Assembly (NCBI GenBank): GCA_030847615.1
Contig: JAUMIR010000003.1
Span: 72,488,001-72,552,000, forward strand
Reading direction: 5' to 3'
Source: Gambelia wislizenii
Taxonomy: Eukaryota; Chordata; Lepidosauria; Squamata; Crotaphytidae
DNA: 64,000 nt
Below, one piece after another: positions 43,881 to 54,690 of the stretch. Position numbers and translations under genes: made by a program. The first letter of the stretch is position 1. The number at the start of each line of letters is the position of its first letter. The notes below the pieces were generated by a model, which had not been told where the DNA came from, did no database searches, and worked only from the letters and a program-made list of their open reading frames with translations.

Positions 43881-45116
43881 GGACTTTATCAGATGGGGCT
43901 GTAAGCACAGAATTACAGTGAAACAGTACCGCAAATGGGCTCCCGTCATTGCATATTGCCGTCGTCCTCCCATGGTCAATGTGCTCTCCACCTATTAATT
44001 GCTCATCACTTTTGATTGAAGGGAAAATGTGTGAATAGCTGTCAATATTGCTCTTTTCAGAGTATTGACAGGTGTGCAAAATCATGTCCTGCTGTAATTG
44101 CATGATTACAGCATGAATGGGCAGTCTTTTCCCCCCTCCCCTTTCCCAAGAACACAGGACACACAGGACACTGTTTTAATGAACTGTCACCTTTTCTTGG
44201 TACATTTTTATCTTTGTTTAAGTGTTTGTTAATTTCTTTTGTTATTTATGGAGATTATTAGGCGGGAACAAAAAAAGCGTTTCCATCTCGCAATCTTCTC
44301 TCCCGCCCCTCTCCCATCCCTGACCCAATACATTGATGAAACTTTTCAGACCTACCTTGCTAGCAGCATCAGGGCAGCCCAGGGGTGACTGGAGTTCGAA
44401 CAGAGCTCTCTTCACTTCCTGAAATGAAATCCCAGCCATTCTCACAAGAGGATGAGCATGTGGGAAATTCAAAAAGTAAAAGCAAAATACACATCGAAAA
44501 ATTAAAGCAAGCACAAAAACAAAACATCCCAAGTAACCTGGGGAGGGTACAAAAAAGTGTGTCACTTACCTGGATGTCCCAATCTCACCCAGAAGTGTTC
44601 TGGCATGGACCTCACACTGATGCTGGCATCGCGCCAGCATAACAGGGCACCTTTTCAGAAGCACGTCATTCAGTTACAGAAAAGGAACAGGGGATCCATT
44701 CATGGCTTAGCCTGTGAATAAAAAGCAGCGCCGGCAGGACGGCAGCAGCATGGGACCATAACGAGAGGGGAACAACATCATCTGAAAAAGAAGCCCTTTA
44801 GCGATCTCCTGGTGTTCATGTAACGCCATATTTAGAGCATCTGATAATCTCCTTAATGTTTCTGGTGTGTTTAAACAAAGTTGTGTCTTCTCACGATAAC
44901 AGTCGAAATCTCACTCATACAAAATCACGGAAGTAAAACCCCATTCACTGCTAGTGGTGGTTGTGCAATGCTTCCATAGTGGTAGTATTGCGCAATTACA
45001 GCGTAGCATCACATGATTATGGTGACATGCAATAATTGCTATAATCACGCCACTATGTTTCAGCTTTCCTCAATAGAGGAACTACAGTGTTTTTAGACCC
45101 TCGTCTGATAAAGTCC
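43881..45116 (+). mobile_element. Long TTATCAGAC-terminus MITE (family C) with a nested family B MITE
   Basis: Termini ggactttatcagatgg and tcgtctgataaagtcc; flanks ttg and ttc. Without the insert (44250-44852) it is ~633 bp, matching the inverted copy at 34669-35308. Both share 'gcatgaatgggcagtctt'-type blocks. No coding content. Confidence 0.75.
44250..44852 (-). mobile_element. Family B MITE (603 bp) nested in family C
   Basis: Termini ggagattattaggcgggaac and gagcatctgataatctcc. The right flank tta matches tta one base before the left end, consistent with a TTA TSD. The minus strand is collinear with 14300-14833, including 'ccaggtaagtgacac' and 'tttttgtaccctccccagg'. It also contains the 'ctgtgaataaaaagcagcgcc' apex motif near 44715. 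Confidence 0.75.
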
Positions 45117-45999
45117 TTCAATGGGCAGAATGGGGAATGATCAAGCTCCTCTGAAGAGGGTTTGGAACAAGCTATATAAATGGTGAAATCAATGCATCCC
45201 TGCTAGATTTAAGGAGGGGACCTAAGAGGCAAACAAAAAAGTATATGCCTTTAAGCTGGAATCTGTTCTTTTTTTTTTTTTTATAATCATGTAGCAATGT
45301 AGCCTCAGTTTTGAGTCACAAATGTGACTCCTGTACATGTGTGTGTATACTTTCTTTTTTCTTTAAACCATTTTATGCTGTTCCTTCTTCTTTCCCTATT
45401 GAAAGAAATATAAACGTGTAGCATATCTATGGCACATACCTGATTTATTTTTACAAAAATTTAAAAAATAATTTACTTCTGAGAAAGGAGTGGTATAGAC
45501 CAATGACTTATATCCCATCAGGTCTTTGTTGTGGCCTTTTGGCTATCATGACGCACCCACCTTTATTTGGTGAGATGGGCTTGAAGAAATTCTGGCATAC
45601 AAATGTTTCCTGTTGCTCTTGTTCTTTCTCTGTTCATAGCCATAAAACTGAAATAATGACCACAAGACTGTCTGAACATGCGTAACAAACAGCTTTGCAG
45701 TTTCCCATACACCTTAGCTTTGTTTTTACATTTAATGAGCAGCACAAGCTGTTTATTGCTTTACCTTGTCCTCCACAGTGAAAATTAGCCTTTAATTAAA
45801 GAATGTTTTTCTCTACAAGACTCATAAAAGGGAGAATAAAAATCAGGTGTATGTAAAGTATATGAGTATAAGTCCTTAGCTTAGAAAACCCAGAGGCCCA
45901 TTAATCATACTCAAAATTTTATGTGTTATGTTTTGAAATTTGAATGTTAAGCCTTCATAGTTTAGAGACCACTTCCTGTTGGTGGCAGAGGAAGAATGG
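45117..45999. other. No gene recognised
   Basis: AT-rich DNA with poly-T at 45268-45281. No repeat or coding match. Confidence 0.35.
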
Positions 46000-46529
46000 T
46001 GAAAATTCCAGTAGCAACCAGCCCAGTGCAAACTTGAGTAACAACCAGTAGAGCTGTCAGGAGTGGTCAGGGGACTTTCACACTCGGCCCCAGAAGAGCA
46101 TAAAATAGACCGCTAGCCAGCCCACTGTGAAGAATTCGCACAACACTTTCTAGATAAAATTGGGCTGACTTGGATGCTGTAGTTAATATAGGTCCAGTGG
46201 AGGTAACTCTAGCTCCTGCTTCTCCTGTGTTATTGAACACATTTCAATTTGTGTAGTCTGAGGATGTGGACAGGATCAATAGAGAGCTGAGAGGAATCAC
46301 ATATGTACTGAACCCATGCCCTTCTTGGCTCTTAAAAGCAGCCAGAGTGGGATTGGCTGAGTGGGTAAGGGGAGTGGTGAATACCTTGCTGCAACAAAGC
46401 AGGGTCCCATCATGTCTAAAAGAGGCTGTGGTGAGGCCATTACCAAAAAAGATCCTCCCCAAACCCAACCACATTAGATAAGTACTGGTTAGTCTCCAAT
46501 GTCACTTTTGGGGGGCAAGGTTCTCGAGT
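46000..46529 (+). pseudogene. L2 LINE ORF2 relic, left part
   Basis: The frame 46266-46481 reads DRINRELRGITYVLNPCPSW, LLKAARVGLAEWVRGVVNTL, VPSCLKEAVVRPLPKK, the N-terminal RT region of L2 (DPxPSWLLK...VPxxLKxAxVxPLLKK). Weak similarity extends upstream to ~46000. It continues beyond the CR1 insertion at 46792 with QLQGFLDE. Confidence 0.75.
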
Positions 46530-46791
46530 GCATAGTAGAACATGGAGCAATGGATTCAAACCACAGGGGAAAAAAAGTTTCCATCTAAATATTAGAAAGA
46601 ACTTCCTGACAGTAAGAGTTGTTTGACAGTGAAATACGCTGCCTTGGAGTGTAGGGGAGTCTCCTTCTTTGAAGGTTTTAAACAGAGGCTGAATAACCAT
46701 CTTTCAGGGTGCCTTGATTGTATATTCCTGCATGGCAGGGGGTTGGACTGGATGGCCCTTGTGGTCTCTCCCAAGTCTATGATTCTATGAT
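46530..46791 (+). mobile_element. CR1 LINE 3' end inserted in L2
   Basis: It begins near 'tagaacatggagcaatggattcaaac' and ends 'gtctatgattctatgat'. The translated pieces match the CR1 C-terminus but stops and a 1-nt loss ('ggttttaaacagag') break the frame. Confidence 0.85.
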
Positions 46792-46905
46792 AACCTCCCA
46801 GCTCCAGGGGTTCTTGGATGAAATATACTATCTAGATGCATTTCATTCTGGTTTAAGACCTAGCTAGGGAAAGGAGATAGCTTTGACAGGTGAACACTGG
46901 GGTCC
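46792..46905 (+). pseudogene. L2 LINE ORF2 relic, right part
   Basis: One frame reads SQLQGFLDEIYYLDAFHSGL RP, the L2 RT motif (QLQxFLDExDYLDPFQSGFRP) that directly follows the segment before 46530. This shows that the CR1 split a single L2. Confidence 0.7.
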
Positions 46906-47432
46906 TAACGATGCCAGGCCCAGCACGTTCTCACATTATGACTTACATTATATTTCTGATATGGGACAACTCCATTTATTGGGCTGTCTAAAGGTGCAGC
47001 AAAACCAAGATACCTCCATTCAGCCATCAGCCATACATTCAATTTGACAGGTCACAAATTGGGTAATCCTGCCTGAATCTCCCTTGGCTTACTGTTTTAC
47101 TATGTACTGTTTTCAGTAATCTTCCATGTCATTACTAGGTAAGCTCAGTATTTTGTTGTACTAGCCTATAGCTAAATACAATAAAAGTGATGTGATGTGA
47201 CCTAAATCAATATGGGTCACTTCGACTGCCTCTGCACCATCATTTGTATTATTGGTTAGCATGGAGAGTGTTTACTCTGTTCCTGGGAAAAGCAATATCT
47301 AAATTCTAGGGAGAGAGAACAAAGAAACTGTTCTTCCAGCTGCAAATCTTCAGAAAACAATCAAAGACAGCAGCAGTACTTTAGCAGACAATCTAGTTAT
47401 GCTATGGGATGGAGGCCTTTAAATGAAGAGTA
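46906..47432. other. No gene recognised
   Basis: L2 similarity fades after 46905. No other feature is seen up to the TA at 47431-47432 that borders the next MITE. Confidence 0.35.
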
Positions 47433-48261
47433 CAGTAGCACCCCCTGATTCAATTATCCACGGTTAGTGACAGGGGGGGTAGATGGGGGAGGGAGGGGAA
47501 GAGGAGATCTCACCTCCCTTCTTCCTTCCCCCAGGATGGCTCCAATGGTGATGGATGTGTATGTGTGTGAAGGGAGAAGAGGAGAGGAGATCTTGCGGTT
47601 GGCAGCCAAGGGTCTCCAGAGGCCTGGGAGACCACCACAGCGGTGGCTGTGGCTGTGCCAGTGGTGGAGGAGGAGGAGGAGGGAGGCCGTGCACAACAGC
47701 AGCAGTGGTGACAGTGGTGGAGGAGGAGGAGCAGGAGGAGGAGGAGACCTAGGAGGAGGAGGTGGTGTGGCGTGTGACAGCAGGGATGTTGGTGATGGTG
47801 GAGAAGGAGGAGGCAGCTGTGGCTATGGTGGTGGAGGAGGAGGAGGCCTGGAAGAGTGTGGTGGCAGCAGCATGCTGTGGTTTCAGTGGCAGTGGAGGAG
47901 GAAGAGGTGGCCTAGGAAGCCATGGTGGCATGCAGCGGTGGTGTCCGAGGAGGCAGCTTAGGAGGCTGCAGCACACGGTGGCAGCAGTGTCGATGGTGGT
48001 GATGGTGGAGGAGGAGAAGGAGGCCTAGGAGGCCACAGTGGTGGCAACTCTCGGCAGCAGGGGTGTCAGTGGTGGTGGTGGTGGTGGAGGAGGAGGCCTC
48101 AAAGGTGGCAGCCTAGGCAGGCCGGGTTGCAGCGGCAGTGGCCTGGACCACAAGCCTCCCTCCCTTCCTCCTCCTCCAGGGTGTTTGCTATTATCTGTGG
48201 GTTTCATTATCTGTGGGGGGCGGGCAGAACCAATGCCCTGCAGATACAGGGGTTGCTGCTA
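47433..48261. mobile_element. Mariner-like MITE with expanded GGA/GGT core
   Basis: TA flanks (47431-47432, 48262-48263). Ends cagtagcaccccctgattca and, inward from the right, tagcagcaacccctgtatct. Subterminal 'ttatccacgg' and 'attatctgtggg' are inverted. About 47485-48180 is dominated by GGA, GGT and GTG trinucleotides on the plus strand with little other content, capable of G-quadruplexes. Frames such as 47467-47961 are Gly/Gly-Glu low complexity, not genes. A related left end is at 49465. Confidence 0.65.
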
Positions 48262-48263
48262 TA

Positions 48264-48890
48264 GTCAAGACTGGTGCATCTCAAGCAATCTGATCTGAGG
48301 GACCTGGAATATCTGATTCCAATGTTCCACTGCCTGGTACCGTATTTGTCCCTATTGGCTACAACTGTTTCTACCTTCTCTGGAAACTCACCAGTTACTG
48401 GCAGTTAGTGGCTTATCAGCATCAGTCCACAGACCACCATTTTGTGTAGCGCCGGTCTAGACAACTATTCAGGTTATCATGGTCTTCACCTCAGCCTTTG
48501 AAAGCAGGATCAATTGGGGAGGAGGGGCAGAGGAGAAAAAATGAATCCAACCATATTTTGCAGTATTTTGGATAATTATGGACCCATGTAAGGAATTAAC
48601 TGAAAGCCAGGTGCTTGTTCTCTTTTGATTTCTCATGCTTTTTGTTACTATGTCTACTTGAACTCTTTGGGGAAAGAAATCCACCTTAGTTGCTCTTTCT
48701 TCCTCTTCTTTGGGAAAGTAATTTTTGGACTACTTTGGGAGTCATAATCCAAAAAGGGAACTTTTCCAGGCTCTGTTCTCATAGCATTGCATTGAACCTT
48801 TGGGAATGTATATGTTATGCACAAATAGTTAACTAAATAAAGCTAAGAAAGCTAAAAAAACATTGTTTAGTGATAGTTATCTTTACAATT
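48264..48890. other. No gene recognised; palindromic relic near 48700
   Basis: 'ttttggactactttgggagtcataatccaaaaagg' (48722-48760) is a remnant of the short ggactacaactccc palindrome family. Nothing else is assigned. Confidence 0.4.
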
Positions 48891-48898
48891 GTGTATAT

Positions 48899-49311
48899 CA
48901 GTGGTTCTTAACTTTTGGTCCGGGGACCTCCAGGGAGCTGCACTGTCCTCGCAGGGGATCTGGGAAGGCTTGAAGGCTGCTTGGCCCACCTTCTCCCTGC
49001 AGTGGAGCAGCCACGTGATGGGAGCCAAGGCAAGGGCTGGCTGGCTTGGCCTGCTCATTGCCATTAAATCCGCTCCAGGCACAAACTTGCATGAAGAAGC
49101 AGAAGTAAAGTCTTCCTTCCCTCTCCAGTGATTCTGAAGGAAGGTTTAATGGATGGTATAGTTGTATTATTATTATCATTATCATCATCATTATTATTAT
49201 CATCATCATCATCATCATCATGGTTTTAAATCTTGAGTTAAGTTTTGGGGTCCATGGCAACAAAAAATATTTAAAGGGGGTCTCTGGTAAAGAAAAGGTT
49301 AAGAACCACTG
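48899..49311. mobile_element. hAT (Charlie-like) non-autonomous element with 8-bp TSD
   Basis: Termini cagtggttcttaacttttgg and aaaggttaagaaccactg are the classic CAGTGGTTCTTAA-type hAT ends. The 8-bp flanks gtgtatat (48891-48898) and gtgtttat (49312-49319) differ at one base. The interior has no transposase and holds an (ATT/ATC)n tract at 49167-49220. Confidence 0.9.
49167..49220. repeat. (ATT/ATC)n microsatellite
   Basis: An interrupted att/atc trinucleotide run inside the hAT element. Confidence 0.9.
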
Positions 49312-49464
49312 GTGTTTATTAAATGATGATCCATGGGACATTTTGGAATCTCCCTGACTGGCTCATATCCTCTCTTCCTGCAGAAGTTAGAACTGAAAAA
49401 TCCTCCCATCTGAGTCTGTTTTGAGTGTGTGACTGTGTGTTTGATAGTAGGTAGAACTATATTA

Positions 49465-49960
49465 CAGTATGACCCCTGTATTTGCAGGGGATTTATTTAT
49501 TTATTTATTTATTTATTTATTGGTATTTATACCCCACTCTTCAGCCACAAAGTGATTTACAAATTGTTAATCAATAGCACCTACACATCTACACCACTTT
49601 TATAGCTCACTAGGCATTCTCCAAGCAGTTTCAAATGTGTGTTAGCTAATTGCCCCCACAAGCTGAGGACTCATTTTACTGACCTATGAAAGGATGGAAG
49701 GCTGAGTGAACCGTGGAGCCCTTGGGATCAAACTTGTAATGTTGTGGCTTGCAGGACTGGGATAAGTTCCCAGACTTACCGCAGAGACCGGAAACCATGG
49801 ATAATAGTGAACCCTATTAAAATTAATGACTTCCAGCCCACTCATATCATAGAGTCCGACTGGAGGGCCTAGAAGATGCCTAGACAGACCATATTTTTTC
49901 AGAGGTGGGTAAGTGAATCCATGGTCACCATGGTTATCCATGGTGACTCTGAGAAGGTTA
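49465..49960. mobile_element. Mariner-like MITE left portion, split by a SINE
   Basis: TA at 49463-49464 then cagtatgacccctgtatttg, matching the terminus of the element at 47433-48261. After the SINE it resumes gataagttcccagacttaccg, 'accggaaaccatggataatagtg'. The right end was not located; similarity to the family fades after ~49930. Confidence 0.5.
49493..49758 (-). mobile_element. tRNA-derived SINE, 5'-truncated, 5-bp TSD
   Basis: Same family as 31667-31899 ('gctaattgcccccacaagctgagg', 'gggatcaaacttgtaatgttgtggcttgcagg'). On the minus strand it lacks the A-box region and ends in a (TAAA)n tail, seen as (TTTA)n at 49491-49521. gggat flanks it at 49488-49492 and 49759-49763. Confidence 0.75.
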
Positions 49961-51645
49961 CCCACAAAGAGAAAGTGTGCCTCATGGTGAAAGGGTTCCT
50001 CATCCCAGTATGAATTATGAAGAATTCTCTTAGTACACTCTTCAATTTATATATAGGCCACTTCTGACACTGACAGCTCATGAACAGGATGGTAAAAGCA
50101 GTGCTGGGAAATCCCCCCCCCCCATCATGTAAGGCCCACAAAGATTCCCAAAGCCCTATATGCCACCATTTAAAAAACACAGTTCAAGCTTTCAGGTGAC
50201 TTTTTGCCAAAAATGGTCCTAAAGGCCTCAAACAGCCCCCAAATTCACCCCACTGCCCCCAGAATCCCTGTTGTAGGCTTGGCCCACTGTTGTCAGGCAA
50301 CTGTGCAGAGCTGGCAGAAAGCAAACAAAATGAAACAATTTCACAAATCCAAGAGGCTTGTCCGAAAGCATCCTCAAATTCAGACCAAGGGTCAGGATTC
50401 TGGCAAACAGCAAGCTCAGATAGTCCAGGGGATCAAGGAGTCCAAGTAGATAGCAAGCAAGAGGTCTGAAGCACAGAACACAAGGGTAGGGGCAGAAGAA
50501 ACACACATGCTGTTTCTGGTGCCAGGCTACTGCCCTCTGTCCTTAAAAAGGCTGGAGCCAGCTGGCTCTCATTCATGGCCTGATGAGCTCCCGCTAACTC
50601 CTGGCCCACAACAATCTCCACTCCCAATAAAGCACAAAATACCTGGCCAAAATAATCCAAAAATCACAACCAGAAGTTAGGCTATGTTGATTCTAGTACA
50701 CCCAGACGCACTGGTGCAGGCCAGGGTGGGTGGGTAAAGGGGCAAAAGTTTGTCCCTGCTTCTTGCAGGATTGCCCACTCCTAGTTTAATGGCGTAACAT
50801 TCACATCAGCACTTCCACATGGAAATGTTATTTGGGCATTAGCTGTCCGCACAAATTTTCAGCAGTTTCTACAAACAGGACCTAAGAAATGTCTGTAGCT
50901 ACATCCAGGAAACTCAAGTGACTCCCCACACAAATGTTCCATGCAGAGAGGTGGCCATGCAATATTTTTAAAGAGCTTATTCTTGGTCTAGAATAGCAGC
51001 ATGATTGCAGCTGTCACACTTCACCAAACACAGCAACCCTAAATTACCACAGAGCAGTGTGCTCTTCATTTCTAGTTCCTTGATTAGAGGATGGTACTTA
51101 ATCAGTGTGTCTGATCACTGACATGTTGATTTATTTTCAGAATCAGAGTGATACATAGAGCCCCATGTTGGCACAGTAAATCTTATCTGAGATCTTCAGC
51201 CTTCATTTTTAAAAAATAAAAATTAATAAAGGTAACTGAAGTGATCAGCTCTGATAATTTATTCTCAGTTGCAGATAAGTAATGTATGTAAGAAATTCAT
51301 CACCTTTAATGACACTTCAAAAGTCATCACTACCACCAGATCCAATCACATCCTGCCATCTTATGCATAACTCTGATGGAGTAAGCACAACTTGTTTTGC
51401 TTATTCATGCCTTGAAAAATATCTGCAAAGGAGACATCATATCAGGGACTGGGAATTCTTTATATTTTAGAACACAGTTGAGTGAAATACATTGAAAACA
51501 ATGGCAGCATGGAGGCCCATCATTTCCATCAGCAGGTACTGATATGAAGAGGGCTCAAGATTCCAAGGGAGATCCCTTCATCTAGCTGTTATTGTTATGA
51601 CTATTATTTTATCTGTACAGCCAAAAGAGCTGCCAATGACACTTA
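49961..51645. other. No gene recognised; possible LTR-like segment 50300-50650
   Basis: 50300-50650 has a compositional likeness to an antisense LTR ('gtccaggggatcaaggagtcc', 'cccaataaagcacaaaat') but no TSD or second copy was found. The rest is unassigned AT-rich DNA. Confidence 0.25.
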
Positions 51646-51944
51646 GGACTTTATCAGACGCAACAAAAACCGTGTCATAAGGACACGACGATAACACAAA
51701 AGGCTGAAATTATCAGATGCCATCGTCATTCAGCCATTCCCACTGCATTGTGCAGGTGTGAATGAGGCATCACTTTTTATTGATGGCTTAGCCCGTCAAT
51801 AAAAAAGTGACTCCTTGTCCGCACCAGCGCTATGCAGCAGGAATGGCTGAACGATGAAGATGTCTGATAATTTCACCCTTTGTGTTATCCTCGCTTCCTA
51901 AATGATGCCATTTTTATTGGTATTTACCTCGTCTGATAAAGTCC
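51646..51944. mobile_element. 299-bp MITE, type copy of the TTATCAGAC family, TTA TSD
   Basis: Perfect inverted termini ggactttatcagacg / cgtctgataaagtcc flanked by tta at 51643-51645 and 51945-51947. The arms pair through to an apex tttttattgatgg...cgtcaataaaaaa (51775-51812). A 3-bp TTA target fits PIF/Harbinger-like transposition. It has no coding capacity and must be mobilised in trans. Confidence 0.85.
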
Positions 51945-51947
51945 TTA

Positions 51948-52767
51948 GGGATGCAAATTTTCTTATTTGATTCTCACACATGATGGAAAAATATCAAAAG
52001 ATTTGTGCCCACTGGAAAAGATTGAGGGGTTTGCACATTTTGCCATGATTTTTCCTTATTCTGGGACTTCCCCCCCCCCACCCTGAAATTTGCACAAAGA
52101 GTTTGTGGTGGTGTTTTGTTGTTGATGATGATGATTGTTCATTTGGGGGTGGGTGGGTGTGAAACACATTTTTTCTGCAGAAAATGTTTACGTAAATTAC
52201 AATGTTTTGCACAAAATAGGCAACATTTTGTGCAAAATTTGACTGCTGCTGACAAAGAAAAATGCATTATGTCTTCTTGCTCTCGTTCAGGGGCCAAAAA
52301 TATTCACCAGGTTATTTTTCTATGTTTCATCATGCTGAGTACAAAGGAATATTCCTTATGTTCCTTGTGCCTTCTCCAGCCAATATAGGATTTTTAAAAT
52401 TACCCCCATGTACACAACAAAGGGCAGAAGTGCTTATGCCAAAGCGGTACTCTGGGGCAGAATGATTCTGCCATGTTGATTTTACTTCAGCAAGATTTGT
52501 TCTTCTCTAAATCTAATAATTCTACCTTTAGTTATGCTTCCCTCCAATTTAGCTGAGACAAATGTTAAGCTGACAAACCTACAAATTTCCTGATTCCACT
52601 CTAGATTCCTTTTTAAAGAAACTGATAACACATTAGTTACCTACTAGTTATCTGGGAAGAAGGCTGATTTTAATAATACATATTACTGTTAGAAGGATCC
52701 GTTCTATCAGAACTGTCTGATGTGTGCCATCTGGAATTAGTGACTTGTTCATTTTTAATTTGTCACT
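51948..52767. other. No gene recognised
   Basis: AT-rich DNA with a C-run at 52071-52080 and a (GAT)n stretch near 52125. No motif. Confidence 0.35.
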
Positions 52768-52942
52768 TAGGACTTTTTCGGATGCTGAAAAATAACGCAA
52801 GCAGCCTCGTCAGCTTGCGAGGCTGCTGCGCGGCAAAACGTCCCTTTCGTATGACACTCGCCCCTGCCGGTACTGTTGCGGTACCGCGGGGAGAGTTTGA
52901 GTGTCATATTTCATTGTTTTTTACTCACGATCAGATATTGCA
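52768..52942. mobile_element. Partial foldback MITE, TTATCAGAC-related
   Basis: It starts after tta with ggactttttcggatgctga. The internal stem tatgacactc...gagtgtcata surrounds a GC-rich segment with 'ggtactgttgcggtacc'. The end 'tcacgatcagatattgcagac' lacks a good inverted match to the start, so the right terminus is decayed or the copy is chimeric. Confidence 0.45.
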
Positions 52943-53818
52943 GACTAAGACCTGTGAAAATAAAATAATTAAAAAATATATGATAACATAGATACAGAAC
53001 CACTGAAAGTAAGGATCCTCATTAATAAATTTCATAATTCACTGATTTTCATCCAGGGTTCCTCACATGTAATGATGGTCTAGTTGATGGTACTGAGCAT
53101 TCATTCTCAATTTCTTGTTGCCTTCAGAAATGTAAGCAGGCCACACAAACAGACCCTTGTTATTGGATGAATACACCAATGGGATTCAGTATTGAAATGG
53201 CCATTTATGCCTGTAACTTGTTAGAAACAAAACAAGGGGGGGGGTAGTTGGAGGCTTCAGGTTCCAAACCTGTTCTTAAGAAGTGAGGAAACTTTGGCCC
53301 TCCAGATGTGTTTGTGATAAATGTTAGGTACCCACAATCTACCACATATACCTAATACATTGGGTTGGCCCAAACTTGCTCATATTTAGAGTAGAACCAT
53401 TAAGACTATACAGATTTAAATTAATCAGCTCCATTGATTTAGTAGGGATAGTCTAAGTCCAGTTCTGGGGCAGACCAAAACATTTAGTTGCCTGAACTGA
53501 GTGTAGCAAATGTCACCCGCCCATTCCACCCAAAGTAACGTTAGCAGTATCTGGTTTTCAAAACTAGACTGCATTTGTTTGCAGACCACTCTGAATAGTT
53601 GATGAGCTTGCATTCCTTGGAAGTTTAAGTAAGAAAGCTAATTTTATTATGATAAATACATTAAGAAAGAAAGATAAGAGAAATCTAGTTCTAACTAGCT
53701 AAGCTGAAGAGACAAGAAGACATTTCCCTCTGCTCTTAGAACAACATCAAGATGCTGTCTCCTCATTACAGAACTGGGAAGACCTTAGGAAGAAATGGGA
53801 AGTAACATCAGCAAAACT
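52943..53818. other. No gene recognised
   Basis: Contains a G-run at 53237-53245. No coding or repeat match. Confidence 0.35.
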
Positions 53819-54330
53819 AGAGGCTTATCTACACCAGCTCCACGCCGGCATATCCTGGCTGTGGAGGTGCCTGTTCTGCAGGACAGAGTCCACACAGGAT
53901 CGCAAGCCAGTCACTGCAGCCACCGCTACTACCATTTCCCTCACTGTACCAGCTCCAGGGGAAGCCGGCCACACCATGTGACAGCCCCCTGCACATTATC
54001 AACCTTGGTCATATGCTGCGGGACTGCTGCTTGGACCCAGAAGAGTAAGGGTGACTGGCAGCAACAGTGAGGGCTGGCCTGCCAGGACGGACTCCCACAA
54101 ACATGTGGGGCCTGATCAGGTTTTGGTCACTGGTACCGGATTAAACTGGGAATTCTATTATAATGGTGCATCAGGCCCTACCCCAGCTTGCCCCCATCTC
54201 AGTCCCATATCTGCCCTGGGGGTGGTGAGGACTGCCTGGAGGCAGAAAGGGACAAATGCTCTGCATCATGTGAACTGCAGGGTTCTGAGATGGGGGCAAG
54301 CTGGGGCACTTGGCCCCTGTAGATAATCCC
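53819..54330. mobile_element. hAT-like non-autonomous element, family D, copy 2
   Basis: Termini gaggcttatctacacc and cccctgtagataatccc. It shares with 21717-22253 the blocks 'gtcatatgctgcgggactgctgcttgga', 'ccagcttgcccccatctcagtccc' and 'ctctgcatcatgtgaactgcagggtt'. The two copies differ substantially, indicating age. Confidence 0.55.
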
Positions 54331-54604
54331 TAAATTTAGGATCAGAAGGAAAATCAGCACAGGTTGACAAGCATAGTCTAGCAAACTGAGGAGGCCTCTT
54401 CACCTGTCAGCTCCTACCCATTCTAACCCATACATGTTACAGGAAATCTGAGTTGCATACCTATCACCTCCAAAAGTTAAGAAGCATAGAACCCAAAGGC
54501 AGATGCTAGGCAAAGGATCTGTCTAACTATCTCTTGCCCTTTCATGATACCCAAAATCTTAGCTTAACACACATGGGAAACTGCTTAATGCAGTGTAGAT
54601 GTGT

Positions 54605-54690
54605 AAATAGCTATTGCTTAAAACAATTTGTAAGCCACTCTGATAGCCTTGTGGCTGAAGAGCGGGGTATAAATAAATAAATAAATCTGC
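54605..54690 (+). repeat. LINE 3'-UTR end with (AAAT)n tail
   Basis: 'gtaagccactctgatagccttgtggctgaagagcggggtataaataaataaataaat' is the kind of 3' terminus seen in L2 and related LINEs; only the end survives. Confidence 0.5.

Noticed and set aside
47467..47961. 164-codon Gly-rich ORF and several overlapping low-complexity frames
   Set aside because: Produced by the GGA/GGT trinucleotide core of a MITE; no stop codons arise in such sequence on either strand.
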